Origin: Candidatus Brocadiaceae bacterium
Lineage (GTDB): Bacteria; Planctomycetota; Brocadiia; SM23-32
Direction: 5' to 3'
Assembly: GCA_012728835.1 (NCBI GenBank)
Contig: JAAYEJ010000069.1
Span: forward strand, 1-64,000
DNA: 64,000 bases
Shown: positions 45,152-53,650 of the stretch, piece after piece
How the letters are laid out: each line of letters opens with the position of its first letter
Position numbering within the stretch: position 1 is the first letter of the stretch
Made by a program: the position numbers and the translations under genes
The notes under the pieces: model-generated
The model's database searches: none
What the model was told of the DNA's origin: nothing
Seen by the model: the letters and a program-made list of their open reading frames with translations, nothing else

Positions 45152-48043
45152 ATGGATGAACGCCTGAAGACACTGGCCGACCTGCCGGCGCTCGGGGCCG
45201 AAGCGTTCGGCGACCAGCCGGCCTACCGGCCGTCGGGGCGCCTGGCGCCGCCCGTCACCTATCGGCAGGTCTACGACTCCGCGCGGGGCATCGCCGCATT
45301 CCTGCGGGAACACGGCGTCCGGCCCGGCGACAGCGTCGGCATCTACGCCCCGAACATGCACGAGTGGGCCGTGGCGTTCTGGGGCATCGTCCTGGCCGGC
45401 GGCGTCGTCGTGCCGGTCGACTACCACAACGGCCCGGCCGAGATCGCCCATGTCTTCGCCGAGACGGGCGCCCGGTGGGCCTTCACCACGCGCCGTCTGG
45501 TCGCGAACCTGGCCCGCCTCGGCCTCGAGGGCACGATCATCCTGGATGCGGGCGAGGCGGACGGCGGCCTGCGGTTCCGCGACGTGCAGGCGCACCGCCC
45601 CGGCGATGAACCGGTGTGCGCGCCCGAGCCGACCGAGCCGGCCGTCATCATCTCCACGTCCGGAACGGGCAACCGGTCCGTGGGCGTCGTGCTGACGCAC
45701 AGGAGCATCCTGGCCGGTCTGCCCTGTGTGCTCAGCGGCCTGGCGATCACCGGCGCCGACCGCTTCCTGTCCGTCATCCACCTGAGCCACACGTTCGAGA
45801 TCACCTGCGGGCTGGTTCTGCCGTTCATGACCGGTGCATCGGTGGCGTACGCGCGGGACATCAAGTACACGACCGTCTTCCGGTGCATGGAGGAGGTGCG
45901 CCCGACCGTCGTCCTGGGTGTGCCGAGCATGTTCAGGATGCTCCTGGAGAACGCCGTTCAGCGCGTCACGGGCGAGCGGGCGCTGTCGCTGGCCGAGCTG
46001 GAGAGCGACAGGGCCGTGCGGGCGGCCCATGCCGAACAGGTACGGCAGTGCTTCGGCGGGAGCGTGCGGCATCTGGTGAGCGGCGGAGCGCCGCTGGCGG
46101 CATCCGTTTCCCTGGCGTACCGGGACGTCGGCATCGGGCTGCTGCAGGTGTACGGCCTGACGGAGACGTCGGGCGTGTGCGCGTTCACGCCTCCCGCCGG
46201 TTGCGCGCCCGGCTCGGTCGGACGGGCGCTGGAGTGCGCGCGCCTCCGCATCGAGTCTCCGGACGCCCGCGGGATCGGCGAGATCTGCGTCGCCGGCGAT
46301 CAACTGATGGCCGGCTACCACAACGACCCGGCCGCCACCGGCGCGGCCGTTCGGGACGGGTGGCTGCACACGGGCGACCTGGGGCGTCTGGACGAGGACG
46401 GCTTCCTCTTCATCACCGGGCGGTCCAAGGATGTCATCATCACCGGGGCCGGCGTCAACGTGTCGCCGGAGGAACTGGAGGAACGGATCATCCGGAGCCC
46501 GTACATCTCCGAGGTCTGCGTTGTGGGCAGGGAGAAGCCGGACCGCACCGAGACGGTCTTTGCGGTCGTGGTGCCGGACCTGGAGCGGGTCGAGGCGCAC
46601 GCGCGGGAGGAGCGGGAGGCGGGCAGGGGAGCCCCGGCCCTTCAGGAACTGATCCGGCGCGAGATCGGCCGATGTACCGCGGGGCTGGCCCGCTTCAAAC
46701 GTGTGCAGGACATGCAGATCCGCACCCACCCCCTGCCGCGGGGCGCCGACGGCCGCTTCGTGCGCGAGGCCGTCAAGCGGGAGTCCTTCTCCATCCTCGG
46801 CCGGATGGGCGTCGTCGCGCAGCCGGCGCCGGACGCACCGCCCCTCGTGCTGACGAACGCCACGGCGATCACGCCGTTCCGCGTTGCGCACAAGTCGTGC
46901 ATCGTCATCGAAGGGGAGAAGATCACGCAGTTCGGCGACTTCGACAGCGTCTACCTGCCGCCGAACGCAGAGGTTGTGGATCTGCAGGGCCAGTACGTCG
47001 TCCCCGGCTTTGTGGACCTGCACGTGCACGGCGGCGGCGGCCACGCGTTCAACACTGCCGACGAGGCCGGCGTGGAGGCGATCCTGGACTACTTCATCTC
47101 CCACGGCACCACCCGCCTTCTGGCCACGATCCAGGCCGACGAGAGGCACCGATTCCTGGGGGCGATCGAGCAGGTCGCGGACTTCTGCCGGCGGGGCGTG
47201 CGGCACGGCGTGCTGCACGGGATTCACGTGGAGGGGCCGTTCGTCAACAAGGACATGGCCGGCGCCCTGAACCCCGACTACCTGTGGGACGCCACGATCG
47301 ACAACCAGCTCCGGCTCCAGGAGGCGGGACGCGGGCACATCAAGATGATGACGATGGCCCCCGAGGTGCCCGGCGCGCACGACGTCATGCAGGTCGCATC
47401 CCAGGCAGGGATCGTGCTGGCTGTGGCGCATTCCCGGGCGAGCTATGAGGACGTGAACGGCGCCATCGATCTGGGGCTCTCGCAGGTGACGCATATCTTC
47501 AACGCGATGCCGCCCATCCACCACAGGACTCCCGGCGTGCTGACGGCCGCGTTCCTGCGCCGGGAACTGAAGGTCCACCTCATCGCCGACGGCATCCACG
47601 TCCATCCGGCCATCGTCACGCTCCTCCACCGGCTCAAGGGCGAGAGCGGCATCATCCTCATCTCCGATGCCGTCACCCCCAGCGGGTGCGAGGACGGAAC
47701 GTACGAGTTCTCGGACCAGGAGGTGACCGTGCGGCGGGGGCGCGCCTACCTGCGCGACGGCACGCTGGCCGGCAGCACCGTCACGCTCGACCGCTCCGTC
47801 AAGTTCCTCGTCGAGAACACCGACATTCCCATCCAGGAGGCCGTGCGGATGGCCACCCTGAATCCTGCGCGCGCCCTGGCGCTGGACCGGCAGAAGGGCG
47901 TCATCGCCGTCGGGCGCGATGCCGACCTGGTGGTGCTTGACAAGGGACTGGAGGTCGACACGGTGTTGATCGGCGGGCGGGCCGTCTACCGGCGGCCGGA
48001 GGGGACCGCGCTGCGGCCGCCCGGCATGCCCGCCGGGTCCTGA
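45152..48043 (+). CDS. Fusion: AMP-binding (acyl-CoA synthetase-like) enzyme plus N-acetylglucosamine-6-phosphate deacetylase-like domain
   Basis: 963 aa in one uninterrupted frame; ATG 45152 has AAGGA 10 nt upstream. Residues 1-560: ANL-superfamily adenylation domain with Y-G-L-T-E-T-S-G, H-T-G-D-L-G and G-R-S-K-D-V-I-I-T. The P-loop reads T-S-G-T-G-N-R-S-V (not T-S-G-T-T-G-x-P-K) and the C-terminal catalytic Lys position reads G-A-D-G-R, so adenylation may be impaired. Residues about 566-963: NagA amidohydrolase with D-L-H-V-H-G, H-V-E-G-P-F, V-A-H-S-R-A, T-H-I-F-N-A-M and I-S-D-A-V, all metal and catalytic positions present. No such fusion is familiar to me. The deacetylase half is probably active in amino-sugar metabolism. 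Confidence 0.9.
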   Translation: MDERLKTLADLPALGAEAFGDQPAYRPSGRLAPPVTYRQVYDSARGIAAFLREHGVRPGDSVGIYAPNMHEWAVAFWGIVLAGGVVVPVDYHNGPAEIAHVFAETGARWAFTTRRLVANLARLGLEGTIILDAGEADGGLRFRDVQAHRPGDEPVCAPEPTEPAVIISTSGTGNRSVGVVLTHRSILAGLPCVLSGLAITGADRFLSVIHLSHTFEITCGLVLPFMTGASVAYARDIKYTTVFRCMEEVRPTVVLGVPSMFRMLLENAVQRVTGERALSLAELESDRAVRAAHAEQVRQCFGGSVRHLVSGGAPLAASVSLAYRDVGIGLLQVYGLTETSGVCAFTPPAGCAPGSVGRALECARLRIESPDARGIGEICVAGDQLMAGYHNDPAATGAAVRDGWLHTGDLGRLDEDGFLFITGRSKDVIITGAGVNVSPEELEERIIRSPYISEVCVVGREKPDRTETVFAVVVPDLERVEAHAREEREAGRGAPALQELIRREIGRCTAGLARFKRVQDMQIRTHPLPRGADGRFVREAVKRESFSILGRMGVVAQPAPDAPPLVLTNATAITPFRVAHKSCIVIEGEKITQFGDFDSVYLPPNAEVVDLQGQYVVPGFVDLHVHGGGGHAFNTADEAGVEAILDYFISHGTTRLLATIQADERHRFLGAIEQVADFCRRGVRHGVLHGIHVEGPFVNKDMAGALNPDYLWDATIDNQLRLQEAGRGHIKMMTMAPEVPGAHDVMQVASQAGIVLAVAHSRASYEDVNGAIDLGLSQVTHIFNAMPPIHHRTPGVLTAAFLRRELKVHLIADGIHVHPAIVTLLHRLKGESGIILISDAVTPSGCEDGTYEFSDQEVTVRRGRAYLRDGTLAGSTVTLDRSVKFLVENTDIPIQEAVRMATLNPARALALDRQKGVIAVGRDADLVVLDKGLEVDTVLIGGRAVYRRPEGTALRPPGMPAGS

Positions 48044-48050
48044 GGAGTCG

Positions 48051-48737
48051 ATGCCCATGACTCGGCTTCGGGAGCGGCTGCGCCCGCTCGGCGCATGGCT
48101 GGTGCCGGCCCTTCTGGTCGGTGTGACGGTTGCGTGCGCACTCCCGAAGGCGGACGGCGGGGCCGTGCACGGCCTCGACGGTGCCGTGCTGACCGCGCTG
48201 CGACAGCCGGGCGACCCGCGGGCACCCGTCGGGCCCGCGTGGCTGACGGGCATGGTCCGCGACGTCACGGCGCTCGGCTCCACCGGAGTGCTGGTGTTCG
48301 TGACGGCCGCCGCCCTGGGCATCCTGCTGCTGGTCGACGAACGGCGGGGCGCCTGGCTGCTGGCGGCGTCGGTCGGCGGGGGGTTTCTCCTGAGCTATCT
48401 GCTGAAGGCGTGGATCGGCCGCGCACGGCCCGAGATGGCCGCGCCCGGAGTCGTCGCGTTCGGGGCCAGCTTCCCCAGCGGGCACAGCACGATGTCGACC
48501 GTCGTGTACGCCACGATCGCGCTGCTGCCGGCGCGTGCGCACGTCCGACGCGCCCTCCGGCTCTACCTGATCTCGATCGCCGTCGTTCTGGCCGCCCTCG
48601 TGGGGGCCAGCCGCGTGTACCTGGGGGTACACTGGCTGTCCGACGTTCTGGGCGGATGGTGCGTGGGGGCCGCCTGGGTGCTGCTCTGCCGCCGCGTCGG
48701 CCGGGCGGCAGAACGGCCGGCGCCGCCTTCCGGCTGA
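48051..48737 (+). CDS. PAP2-family membrane phosphatase
   Basis: 228 aa with about five to six membrane helices. The three phosphatase motifs are complete: K-A-W-I-G-R-A-R-P, S-F-P-S-G-H-S, and S-R-V-Y-L-G-V-H-W-L-S-D. Relatives dephosphorylate lipid phosphates such as undecaprenyl pyrophosphate or phosphatidic acid on the outer face of the membrane. Starts 7 bp after the fusion gene behind GAGGAG, so co-transcribed. It ends 13 bp from the convergent peptidase gene. Confidence 0.93.
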   Translation: MPMTRLRERLRPLGAWLVPALLVGVTVACALPKADGGAVHGLDGAVLTALRQPGDPRAPVGPAWLTGMVRDVTALGSTGVLVFVTAAALGILLLVDERRGAWLLAASVGGGFLLSYLLKAWIGRARPEMAAPGVVAFGASFPSGHSTMSTVVYATIALLPARAHVRRALRLYLISIAVVLAALVGASRVYLGVHWLSDVLGGWCVGAAWVLLCRRVGRAAERPAPPSG

Positions 48738-48750
48738 CGGCGTGCAGCCC

Positions 48751-49836
48751 CTATCGGCTCAACGCGAACTCGAGCATGCTGCAATAGAGCGCGAGCTGGA
48801 CCTCCAGGATCTCCTCCAGTCCCAGCAGGCGCACGCGGTCCGTGCGGACGCCGTGCGGGCACTCGAACGTGAACGGCACGCCTCCGCAGACGTGGTAGAG
48901 CATGCCGGTCAGGTTGAGCGAGGCCGGGAACTCGCCTCCTTCGGGCCGAGGCTCCGGCGCGCCGCCCGACGGGATGCCGAGCGGCTCCAGGCGGGCCTGG
49001 AAGACCCGGTAGAGCGCCCTGACGTGTTCCTGCACCGCCAGGGGGGTGTAGGCGGGCCGGCCGAAGTGCGGGGCGTGGCCGCTGCTGTGCAGGACGGCGG
49101 TCAGGTCCGGCCCCTCGCGGCGCGCCACGTCGAGGATGGCCGGCGCGGAGGCGCTCATCGCCCGCGTGAACTCGTCGTGCATCGGGTTCACGCCCGCGTC
49201 GTCGTAGTAGCATCCCAGGAAGCTCACCTGGTCGGCGCGCATCGGGTGCACGCGCTTGCACTGGGGCCAGCCGCACAGCCGGCCGTCGCTCCAGGTGCCC
49301 TGCCCCCAGAAGCGGATGTCGTCGCCCTCGAGGCCCTGCAGCGTGCCGGGCTCGAAGCGGGCCAGACCGTCCGGATTGCCCGTGGGCAGGATCAGAAGGC
49401 GGCACCGTTCGGCCAGGGCCCTCAACTCGTCCTGGGGGCGGCCGCGCAGGTCGGCGCCCGTCTCCATGACGTGCATCAGGTTCACCAGGCCGGTCAGACC
49501 CTCCACCTCGTGTCCGTGCACCGGGCCGACGAAGAAGACGACCGGCTTCGTGCGCGAGGCCCGGTCCATGTAGGCCGACGGCTCGCGGGCCGCCACGGCG
49601 GAGTTGAAGTTGGCCTTTCCGCCGGCGGACTCCCGCTCGCCGTAGGCGACCAGCCGGATGGGGCGGCCGCCCGGCGAGGTCCCCATGGTGCTCACCTCGC
49701 CCGCCTGCACGGCCGCAAGGTGTTCGTCCAGCCGGGCCAGACCGCCGCACCAGAATCCGGGCAGCGTGCGCTCGGGGATGCGGCTCCGGGCTTCCTCCAG
49801 GGTCATCAGCCGCCACGGTCGCGTCTCTTCGGCCAT
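48751..49836 (-). CDS. M14-type zinc carboxypeptidase-like protein
   Basis: 361 aa, no signal peptide. Zn site H-G-H-E-V-E-G (HxxE, near residues 108-114), and P-T-G-N-P-D-G-L-A-R carrying the substrate-binding N-P-D-G motif of M14 peptidases; V-L-H-S-S-G-H contains a His that could be the third ligand. Cytoplasmic M14 proteins of this type are often amidases or dipeptide hydrolases, with unknown substrates. Last gene of a three-gene minus-strand operon with the M19 dipeptidase (24 bp upstream) and an MBL hydrolase. Confidence 0.85.
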   Translation of the reverse strand: MAEETRPWRLMTLEEARSRIPERTLPGFWCGGLARLDEHLAAVQAGEVSTMGTSPGGRPIRLVAYGERESAGGKANFNSAVAAREPSAYMDRASRTKPVVFFVGPVHGHEVEGLTGLVNLMHVMETGADLRGRPQDELRALAERCRLLILPTGNPDGLARFEPGTLQGLEGDDIRFWGQGTWSDGRLCGWPQCKRVHPMRADQVSFLGCYYDDAGVNPMHDEFTRAMSASAPAILDVARREGPDLTAVLHSSGHAPHFGRPAYTPLAVQEHVRALYRVFQARLEPLGIPSGGAPEPRPEGGEFPASLNLTGMLYHVCGGVPFTFECPHGVRTDRVRLLGLEEILEVQLALYCSMLEFALSR

Positions 49837-49860
49837 CGTGGATTCCCTTCCGTGGTCCGT

Positions 49861-50853
49861 CTACGCCGGGAGCATGCGCAGGAAGTTGTCGTGCGCGATC
49901 TTCACCAGCACTCTGCGGGGGATTCCCCGCCGGTCGAGCGCCTCCCAGAGGTCGCCCATGCGCGAGGGCTCGGGGACGGCCATCACCGCGCCCTCCGGCA
50001 CGCCGTCGAAGTCCGTGCCGATGCCGACTCCGTCCTCGCCCATCAGATCCAGCGCGTGGAGCACGTGCTCGACGTAGTCATCGAGGGTCGGGTCGTCCTG
50101 ACTGACGAACGGTCCATAGAAGCAGAGGCCAACGACGCCGCCCTTCCCGGCCAGCGCGGTCATCATCTCATCGGTCATGTTCCGCGTGTGGGGGCAGAGG
50201 GCGGCGCAGTTCCCGTGCGTATAGCAGACCGGGCCGGTCGCGCATTCCAGCGTCTCCCAGAACGTCACCTCGTTGGCGTGCGCCAGGTCGCAGGCCAGGC
50301 CGAGCCGGCCCATCTCCGCCAGCGACGTGCGCGCGAAGTCCGTCAGGCCCTTCTGCTCCCTGCGCAGAGCGGCCCGCTCGGCAGGGGAGAGATAGCCGAA
50401 GTGGCTGCGGCTGACCTGGAGCGCGTGGGGCGTATCCTCCGTGCCCTCGTTGTGCGTCAGGCTGCAGACGCGCACGCCGAGCCGGTGCCAGTTGCGCAGT
50501 TGCTCGATCTGCTCCGCGAACATCGACTGGCCCTCGATCGTCATGACGATCGCCGCCCGGCCGGCTTCGACGGCCGTCCGCACGTCGGCCGCCGTCGTGC
50601 AGAGCGCCAGCTCGTCGGGATGGGCGGCCGCGATCCGGTAGACCCCGTCGATCATGCGCAGGCTGGCCAGGAGATCCTGTTCACCGACCATGGCGAACAG
50701 GCCGCGCAGGTTGCCCGCGCGCAGGCGCGCCGTGTTCACGTGGCAGCCGTCCTCGGCCACGCAGAGGTCGAGCGAGAGCCCCCGCGAGGACCGCCGTTCG
50801 ATGCTGTCGCAGTGGGCGTCCAGCGTCCACAGTTCGTCCGGGACATCCGCCAT
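49861..50853 (-). CDS. Membrane dipeptidase-like (M19/renal dipeptidase family) amidohydrolase
   Basis: 330 aa, soluble despite the family name. L-D-A-H-C-D-S gives the first metal ligands (HxD), T-I-E-G-Q the bridging Glu, C-Y-T-H-G-N a later His, and G-I-G-T-D-F-D-G the catalytic Asp region. Family members hydrolyse dipeptides, including mixed L,D forms. GGAGGAG lies just upstream of ATG 50853. 15 bp downstream of the MBL hydrolase gene and 24 bp before the M14 gene, suggesting joint peptide or amide catabolism. Confidence 0.92.
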   Translation of the reverse strand: MADVPDELWTLDAHCDSIERRSSRGLSLDLCVAEDGCHVNTARLRAGNLRGLFAMVGEQDLLASLRMIDGVYRIAAAHPDELALCTTAADVRTAVEAGRAAIVMTIEGQSMFAEQIEQLRNWHRLGVRVCSLTHNEGTEDTPHALQVSRSHFGYLSPAERAALRREQKGLTDFARTSLAEMGRLGLACDLAHANEVTFWETLECATGPVCYTHGNCAALCPHTRNMTDEMMTALAGKGGVVGLCFYGPFVSQDDPTLDDYVEHVLHALDLMGEDGVGIGTDFDGVPEGAVMAVPEPSRMGDLWEALDRRGIPRRVLVKIAHDNFLRMLPA

Positions 50854-50868
50854 TGCGTATCTCCTCCG

Positions 50869-51624
50869 TCAGGAAGCGTTCCTCGCGCGCTGCCGGGCCT
50901 GGAACTCCCGGGCCGACTGTGCGCAGAGATCGGCGGCCTTGTAGTGGTCAACCATCTGGAAGATGCCTTCCCCGAGCGATTCGGACATCCTCTCCCAGTA
51001 GTCCTCCACGTCGCCGCCGCAGAGCGAGTGGCCGCCGCAGACGAGGCCCGCCCCGAGCCTGCGGACCTTCTCCACCGACGCGACCATCTGTTCGTAATCC
51101 GAACCCCGCGCGGGGAAGAACCAGCCCGTCATGTCGCCCGTGAAGAGCACGCGCTGCCCCGAGATCTCGAGGAGGAACGAACTGCTGTCCGGCGTGTGGC
51201 CGGGCGTGTGATACGCCTCAAGGCGGACCCCGGCGGCTTCCAGGACGTCGCCTTCGCGGAAGAACCGATCCGCAGGCACGGTGGCGCGGCCCCAGTAATC
51301 CGCCTTCCTGTTCGTCTCGTGGATGGCCGCCGTCGCCCCGTGCTGCTGGAAGAACTCGCAGCTCTCGGCATGATCGCCGTGGCCGTGCGTGTAGGCCACG
51401 AGCCTGATGTCGGCCGGCGTCACCCCCAGCGGCTCCATCAGCGCCACGACGGCATCCGTGTAGCGCCGGAAGCCCGAGTCCACGAGGACGCATTCGCCGC
51501 CCCGGCCGCGAATCAGGTACACGCAGGCGCCCGAGTAATCGGGAATCGGCCGGGGATCGCACGGATAGCCCGTGACCAGGTAGAGGCCATCGACCAGTTC
51601 CATGACGCCTTCGGGGACCTGCAT
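50869..51624 (-). CDS. Metallo-beta-lactamase-fold hydrolase, first gene of the peptidase operon
   Basis: 251 aa. Zn-binding motif T-H-G-H-G-D-H (near 80-86), T-P-G-H-T-P-D as the third His motif, F-T-G-D-M-T with the bridging Asp, and C-G-G-H-S for the last His. Cytoplasmic. Substrate not predictable. GGGAGG sits 6 nt before ATG 51624. Not close in sequence to the MBL-fold protein at 8.7-9.5 kb, so not a recent duplicate. Confidence 0.88.
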   Translation of the reverse strand: MQVPEGVMELVDGLYLVTGYPCDPRPIPDYSGACVYLIRGRGGECVLVDSGFRRYTDAVVALMEPLGVTPADIRLVAYTHGHGDHAESCEFFQQHGATAAIHETNRKADYWGRATVPADRFFREGDVLEAAGVRLEAYHTPGHTPDSSSFLLEISGQRVLFTGDMTGWFFPARGSDYEQMVASVEKVRRLGAGLVCGGHSLCGGDVEDYWERMSESLGEGIFQMVDHYKAADLCAQSAREFQARQRARNAS

Positions 51625-51662
51625 TGCCTACCTCCCATCCTCCGGCCTGATATGGAGCGACG

Positions 51663-51691
51663 CATGAGGCTCGCACGGGACGCCCCTCATG
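51663..51691. repeat. Inverted repeat upstream of the MBL hydrolase gene
   Basis: CATGAGG (51663-51669) and CCTCATG (51685-51691) are perfect arms around a 15-nt centre, 39-67 nt upstream of the start at 51624. It could be an operator or a terminator stem; no T tract. A minus-strand TTGACA overlaps it at 51695-51690. Confidence 0.35.
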
Positions 51692-51729
51692 TCAAGGCCA
51701 GGTGCGTTCGGACGCGTTCCCCGAGCCAC

Positions 51730-51966
51730 TCACGGCCAATCGGCCGGGATCGTGTAGAGGTGGGCGGATCGGCCAAGCCGGGTGAGGAGGAGGTGCGTCC
51801 CGTCCGGCGAGAGGGGGGACGTTGCCGGCGTCAATCCAGTCGGCCACGCGCCCCCGCCTTCTGCGGCGTTCGGCAGACGGATGGCAGCGCCCAGTTCCTC
51901 CTGCCGAATGAGATGCCCTCCGGCCACAGCCATCTCCTCGTGCCTCCCGTCGGGCGTTCCGAAGCG
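51730..51966 (-). pseudogene. 3' remnant of a propeller-type (TolB/oligogalacturonate lyase-like) gene
   Basis: An open stretch of about 78 codons, ending at 51730, encodes F-G-T-P-D-G-R-H-E-E, A-I-R-L-P-N-A-A and S-P-L-S-P-D-G-T-H-L-L-L-T, followed by H-L-Y-T-I-P. The S-P-D-G-T-H-L-L-L pattern is the classic blade motif of WD40-like/TolB propellers near their C-terminus. There is no start codon or ribosome binding site, and the intact ChbG-like gene ends 6 bp away. It looks like the surviving tail of a deleted gene. Confidence 0.45.
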
Positions 51967-51971
51967 CGACG

Positions 51972-52736
51972 TCAGTCCGGGAAGTCCGCGCAGGATATCA
52001 ACTCCACGCCGTTCTCTTCGCACAGCTCCCGCAGGCCGGGAGCGCACACCGCCTCGGTGTCCGTCAGGCGGTAGGGTTCGGCCCAGGGGGATGCCGTCGA
52101 GGACACGGAGCGCAGCTCGGGGCTGCTCTCGGCCAGGTGACAGCAGACGAAGTGGACGCCTTCGCCCAGGTTCTGGATGTGGCGGCGCAGCCACTCCGTC
52201 TTGTCCATCTTCTGTGCGCGGGCATCGTTGGTCAGAGAGGTCCTGGTCGTGAACGGGAAGGCGCAGTCCTCGTAAGCTGGTCCCATGTTGCTGCGGCATC
52301 GCACGCCGTAGCGCCGGATCAGGCGGGCCGTGACTTCGAGGTCGACTGGACGCATGTGCATGTCGACGTGGCATGGTTCGATCCCGCGCGCGCGCACCAG
52401 CTCGATCTGCGCGACGTACTCCGCCTCGAGTTCGGCGGGATCGGCCTTCTGCTCGACTTCCTCGACGCTGCGGGGAAACGTGCCGTCGTCCTTGACGAGG
52501 GACGGCGCGTGCGTGAGGGGGCGCCAGCGGTAGTTGTCCCACTCGCACGTGACCGTCAGGTGAACGCCGACCGGCAGGCCATTCTGCCGGGCCATCGCCA
52601 TCGCCTCCTCGGCCCAGGGGCAGGGCACCATGAGCGACGCCTGCGTCAGGATGCCCTCGCGGAACCCGCGCAGGATGCCCTCATTGGCGGAGTGGCACAT
52701 GCCGAAATCGTCGCTGTTGATCACAAGCCTCTTCAC
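51972..52736 (-). CDS. ChbG/YdjC-family carbohydrate deacetylase
   Basis: 254 aa. The start is GTG 52736 with CGGGAGG 6 nt upstream. N-terminal metal-site motif N-S-D-D-F-G-M-C-H-S-A-N, then G-V-H-L-T-V and H-V-D-M-H-M, as in chitooligosaccharide deacetylase ChbG and HpnK. These enzymes remove an N-acetyl group from oligosaccharides or glycolipids. With a NagA-like domain 4 kb away, amino-sugar turnover is plausible; HpnK-like action on a hopanoid is another possibility given the cyclase in the window. Confidence 0.88.
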   Translation of the reverse strand: MKRLVINSDDFGMCHSANEGILRGFREGILTQASLMVPCPWAEEAMAMARQNGLPVGVHLTVTCEWDNYRWRPLTHAPSLVKDDGTFPRSVEEVEQKADPAELEAEYVAQIELVRARGIEPCHVDMHMRPVDLEVTARLIRRYGVRCRSNMGPAYEDCAFPFTTRTSLTNDARAQKMDKTEWLRRHIQNLGEGVHFVCCHLAESSPELRSVSSTASPWAEPYRLTDTEAVCAPGLRELCEENGVELISCADFPD

Positions 52737-52809
52737 GGCCGCCTCCCGATGTGGACGAAGGGGGGAGCGCGGGAGCGGTCACAAGACCGGACCGCAGCGC
52801 CCGGGCTCA

Positions 52810-52838
52810 ATCATAGCCAGCGGGTGCCGCCGGCACAA
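52810..52838 (-). promoter_or_regulatory. Promoter of the ChbG-like gene
   Basis: TTGTGC (52838-52833), 17-bp spacer, TATGAT (52815-52810), 74 nt before the GTG at 52736. Confidence 0.55.
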
Positions 52839-52850
52839 GCTGCGCCCGCC

Positions 52851-52890
52851 GTCCGTGCCCGTCCGTGTGCGTCCGTGTGTGTCCGTGCCG
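52851..52890. repeat. 10-bp tandem repeat, four copies
   Basis: Four consecutive 10-mers beginning GTCCGTG (52851, 52861, 52871, 52881) with variable last three bases, just beyond the efp stop codon. Function unknown; may be slippage-prone. Confidence 0.75.
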
Positions 52891-52902
52891 GCCCCCCCGG
52901 CG

Positions 52903-53472
52903 CTATCCATGGTGGGCCGCGCGGCCGAGGTACTCGCCCGAACGGGTGTCGATCTCGACGATCTCGCCGACGTCGATGAAGGCCGGGACCTTGATCTTCA
53001 GGCCCGTCTCGGTGACGGCGGGCTTGTACTGGGCCTGGGCCGTGGCGCCTTTGAGGCCCGGCTCGGTCTCCGTGATGCGGTGGCGGACGGACGTGGGCAG
53101 TTCGACGACGATGGGGCGGCCCTCGTGCATCTTGACCTGCACGCGGGAGTCGGCGGTGAGGTAGAGGACGTCGTCGCCGAGCAGTTCCTCCGGGAACGCC
53201 TCCTGCTCGAAGTTGTCCGTGAACATGAAGTGGTGGTGCATGCCGTCGCTGTAGAGATACTGCGCCTCCCTGGTGTCGACGAACGCCACCTCGACCTTGT
53301 CCTGCGGGCGCACGCGCCGGTCGGTGATGGCGCCGGAGCGCAGGCTCTTGAGCGTCAGGTGCAGGATGGCCCGCCAGTTCCCCGGGTTGCGGAACTCCGT
53401 CTTCATGACGGCGAACAGTTCGTTGTCAATCTTGACCACCGCGCCGCGCCGCACGTTTCCGAATGCCTCCAC
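52903..53472 (-). CDS. efp: Translation elongation factor P
   Basis: 189 aa, the normal size. Start GTG 53472 with AGGAG 7 nt upstream, preferred over the open frame that extends to 53619. EF-P binds between P and E sites and relieves stalling on polyproline. The three beta-barrel domains are recognisable (V-K-I-D-N-E-L-F, Y-L-Y-S-D-G, G-L-K-I-K-V-P-A-F-I-D-V-G-E). The loop that normally reads P-G-K-G or P-G-R-G reads P30-G31-N32-W33-R34, so the residue aligned to the modified Lys34 of E. coli is Asn. No EpmA/EpmB/EarP/YmfI gene is visible in the window. Confidence 0.95.
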   Translation of the reverse strand: MEAFGNVRRGAVVKIDNELFAVMKTEFRNPGNWRAILHLTLKSLRSGAITDRRVRPQDKVEVAFVDTREAQYLYSDGMHHHFMFTDNFEQEAFPEELLGDDVLYLTADSRVQVKMHEGRPIVVELPTSVRHRITETEPGLKGATAQAQYKPAVTETGLKIKVPAFIDVGEIVEIDTRSGEYLGRAAHHG

Positions 53473-53589
53473 GGCTTGCTCCTGTGGGGATAGCGTCGGA
53501 CGGATCAGGGGAAGGGCTTCCGCCGGCGGTGCGTCCGCCCGTCCTATGCAGACGGCCGCTCGCGTCGGAAGCGTGGACGACAGGCGTTC

Positions 53590-53619
53590 AGTATACCGGC
53601 GGCGCCCCGAGGCGGACAA
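53590..53619 (-). promoter_or_regulatory. Promoter of efp
   Basis: TTGTCC (53619-53614), 18-bp spacer, TATACT (53595-53590), about 118 nt before the GTG. Same hexamers as the type III PKS promoter. Confidence 0.6.
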
Positions 53620-53650
53620 ATGAAACGTGCGCAGGCGCCGGCAGGGGCGG

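Noticed and set aside
45152-48043. The AMP-binding/NagA fusion as an artefact of a missing stop
   Set aside because: The linker is a normal coding stretch, the frame is continuous for 963 codons, and no start with a ribosome binding site precedes the NagA half. The fusion is accepted pending read checks.
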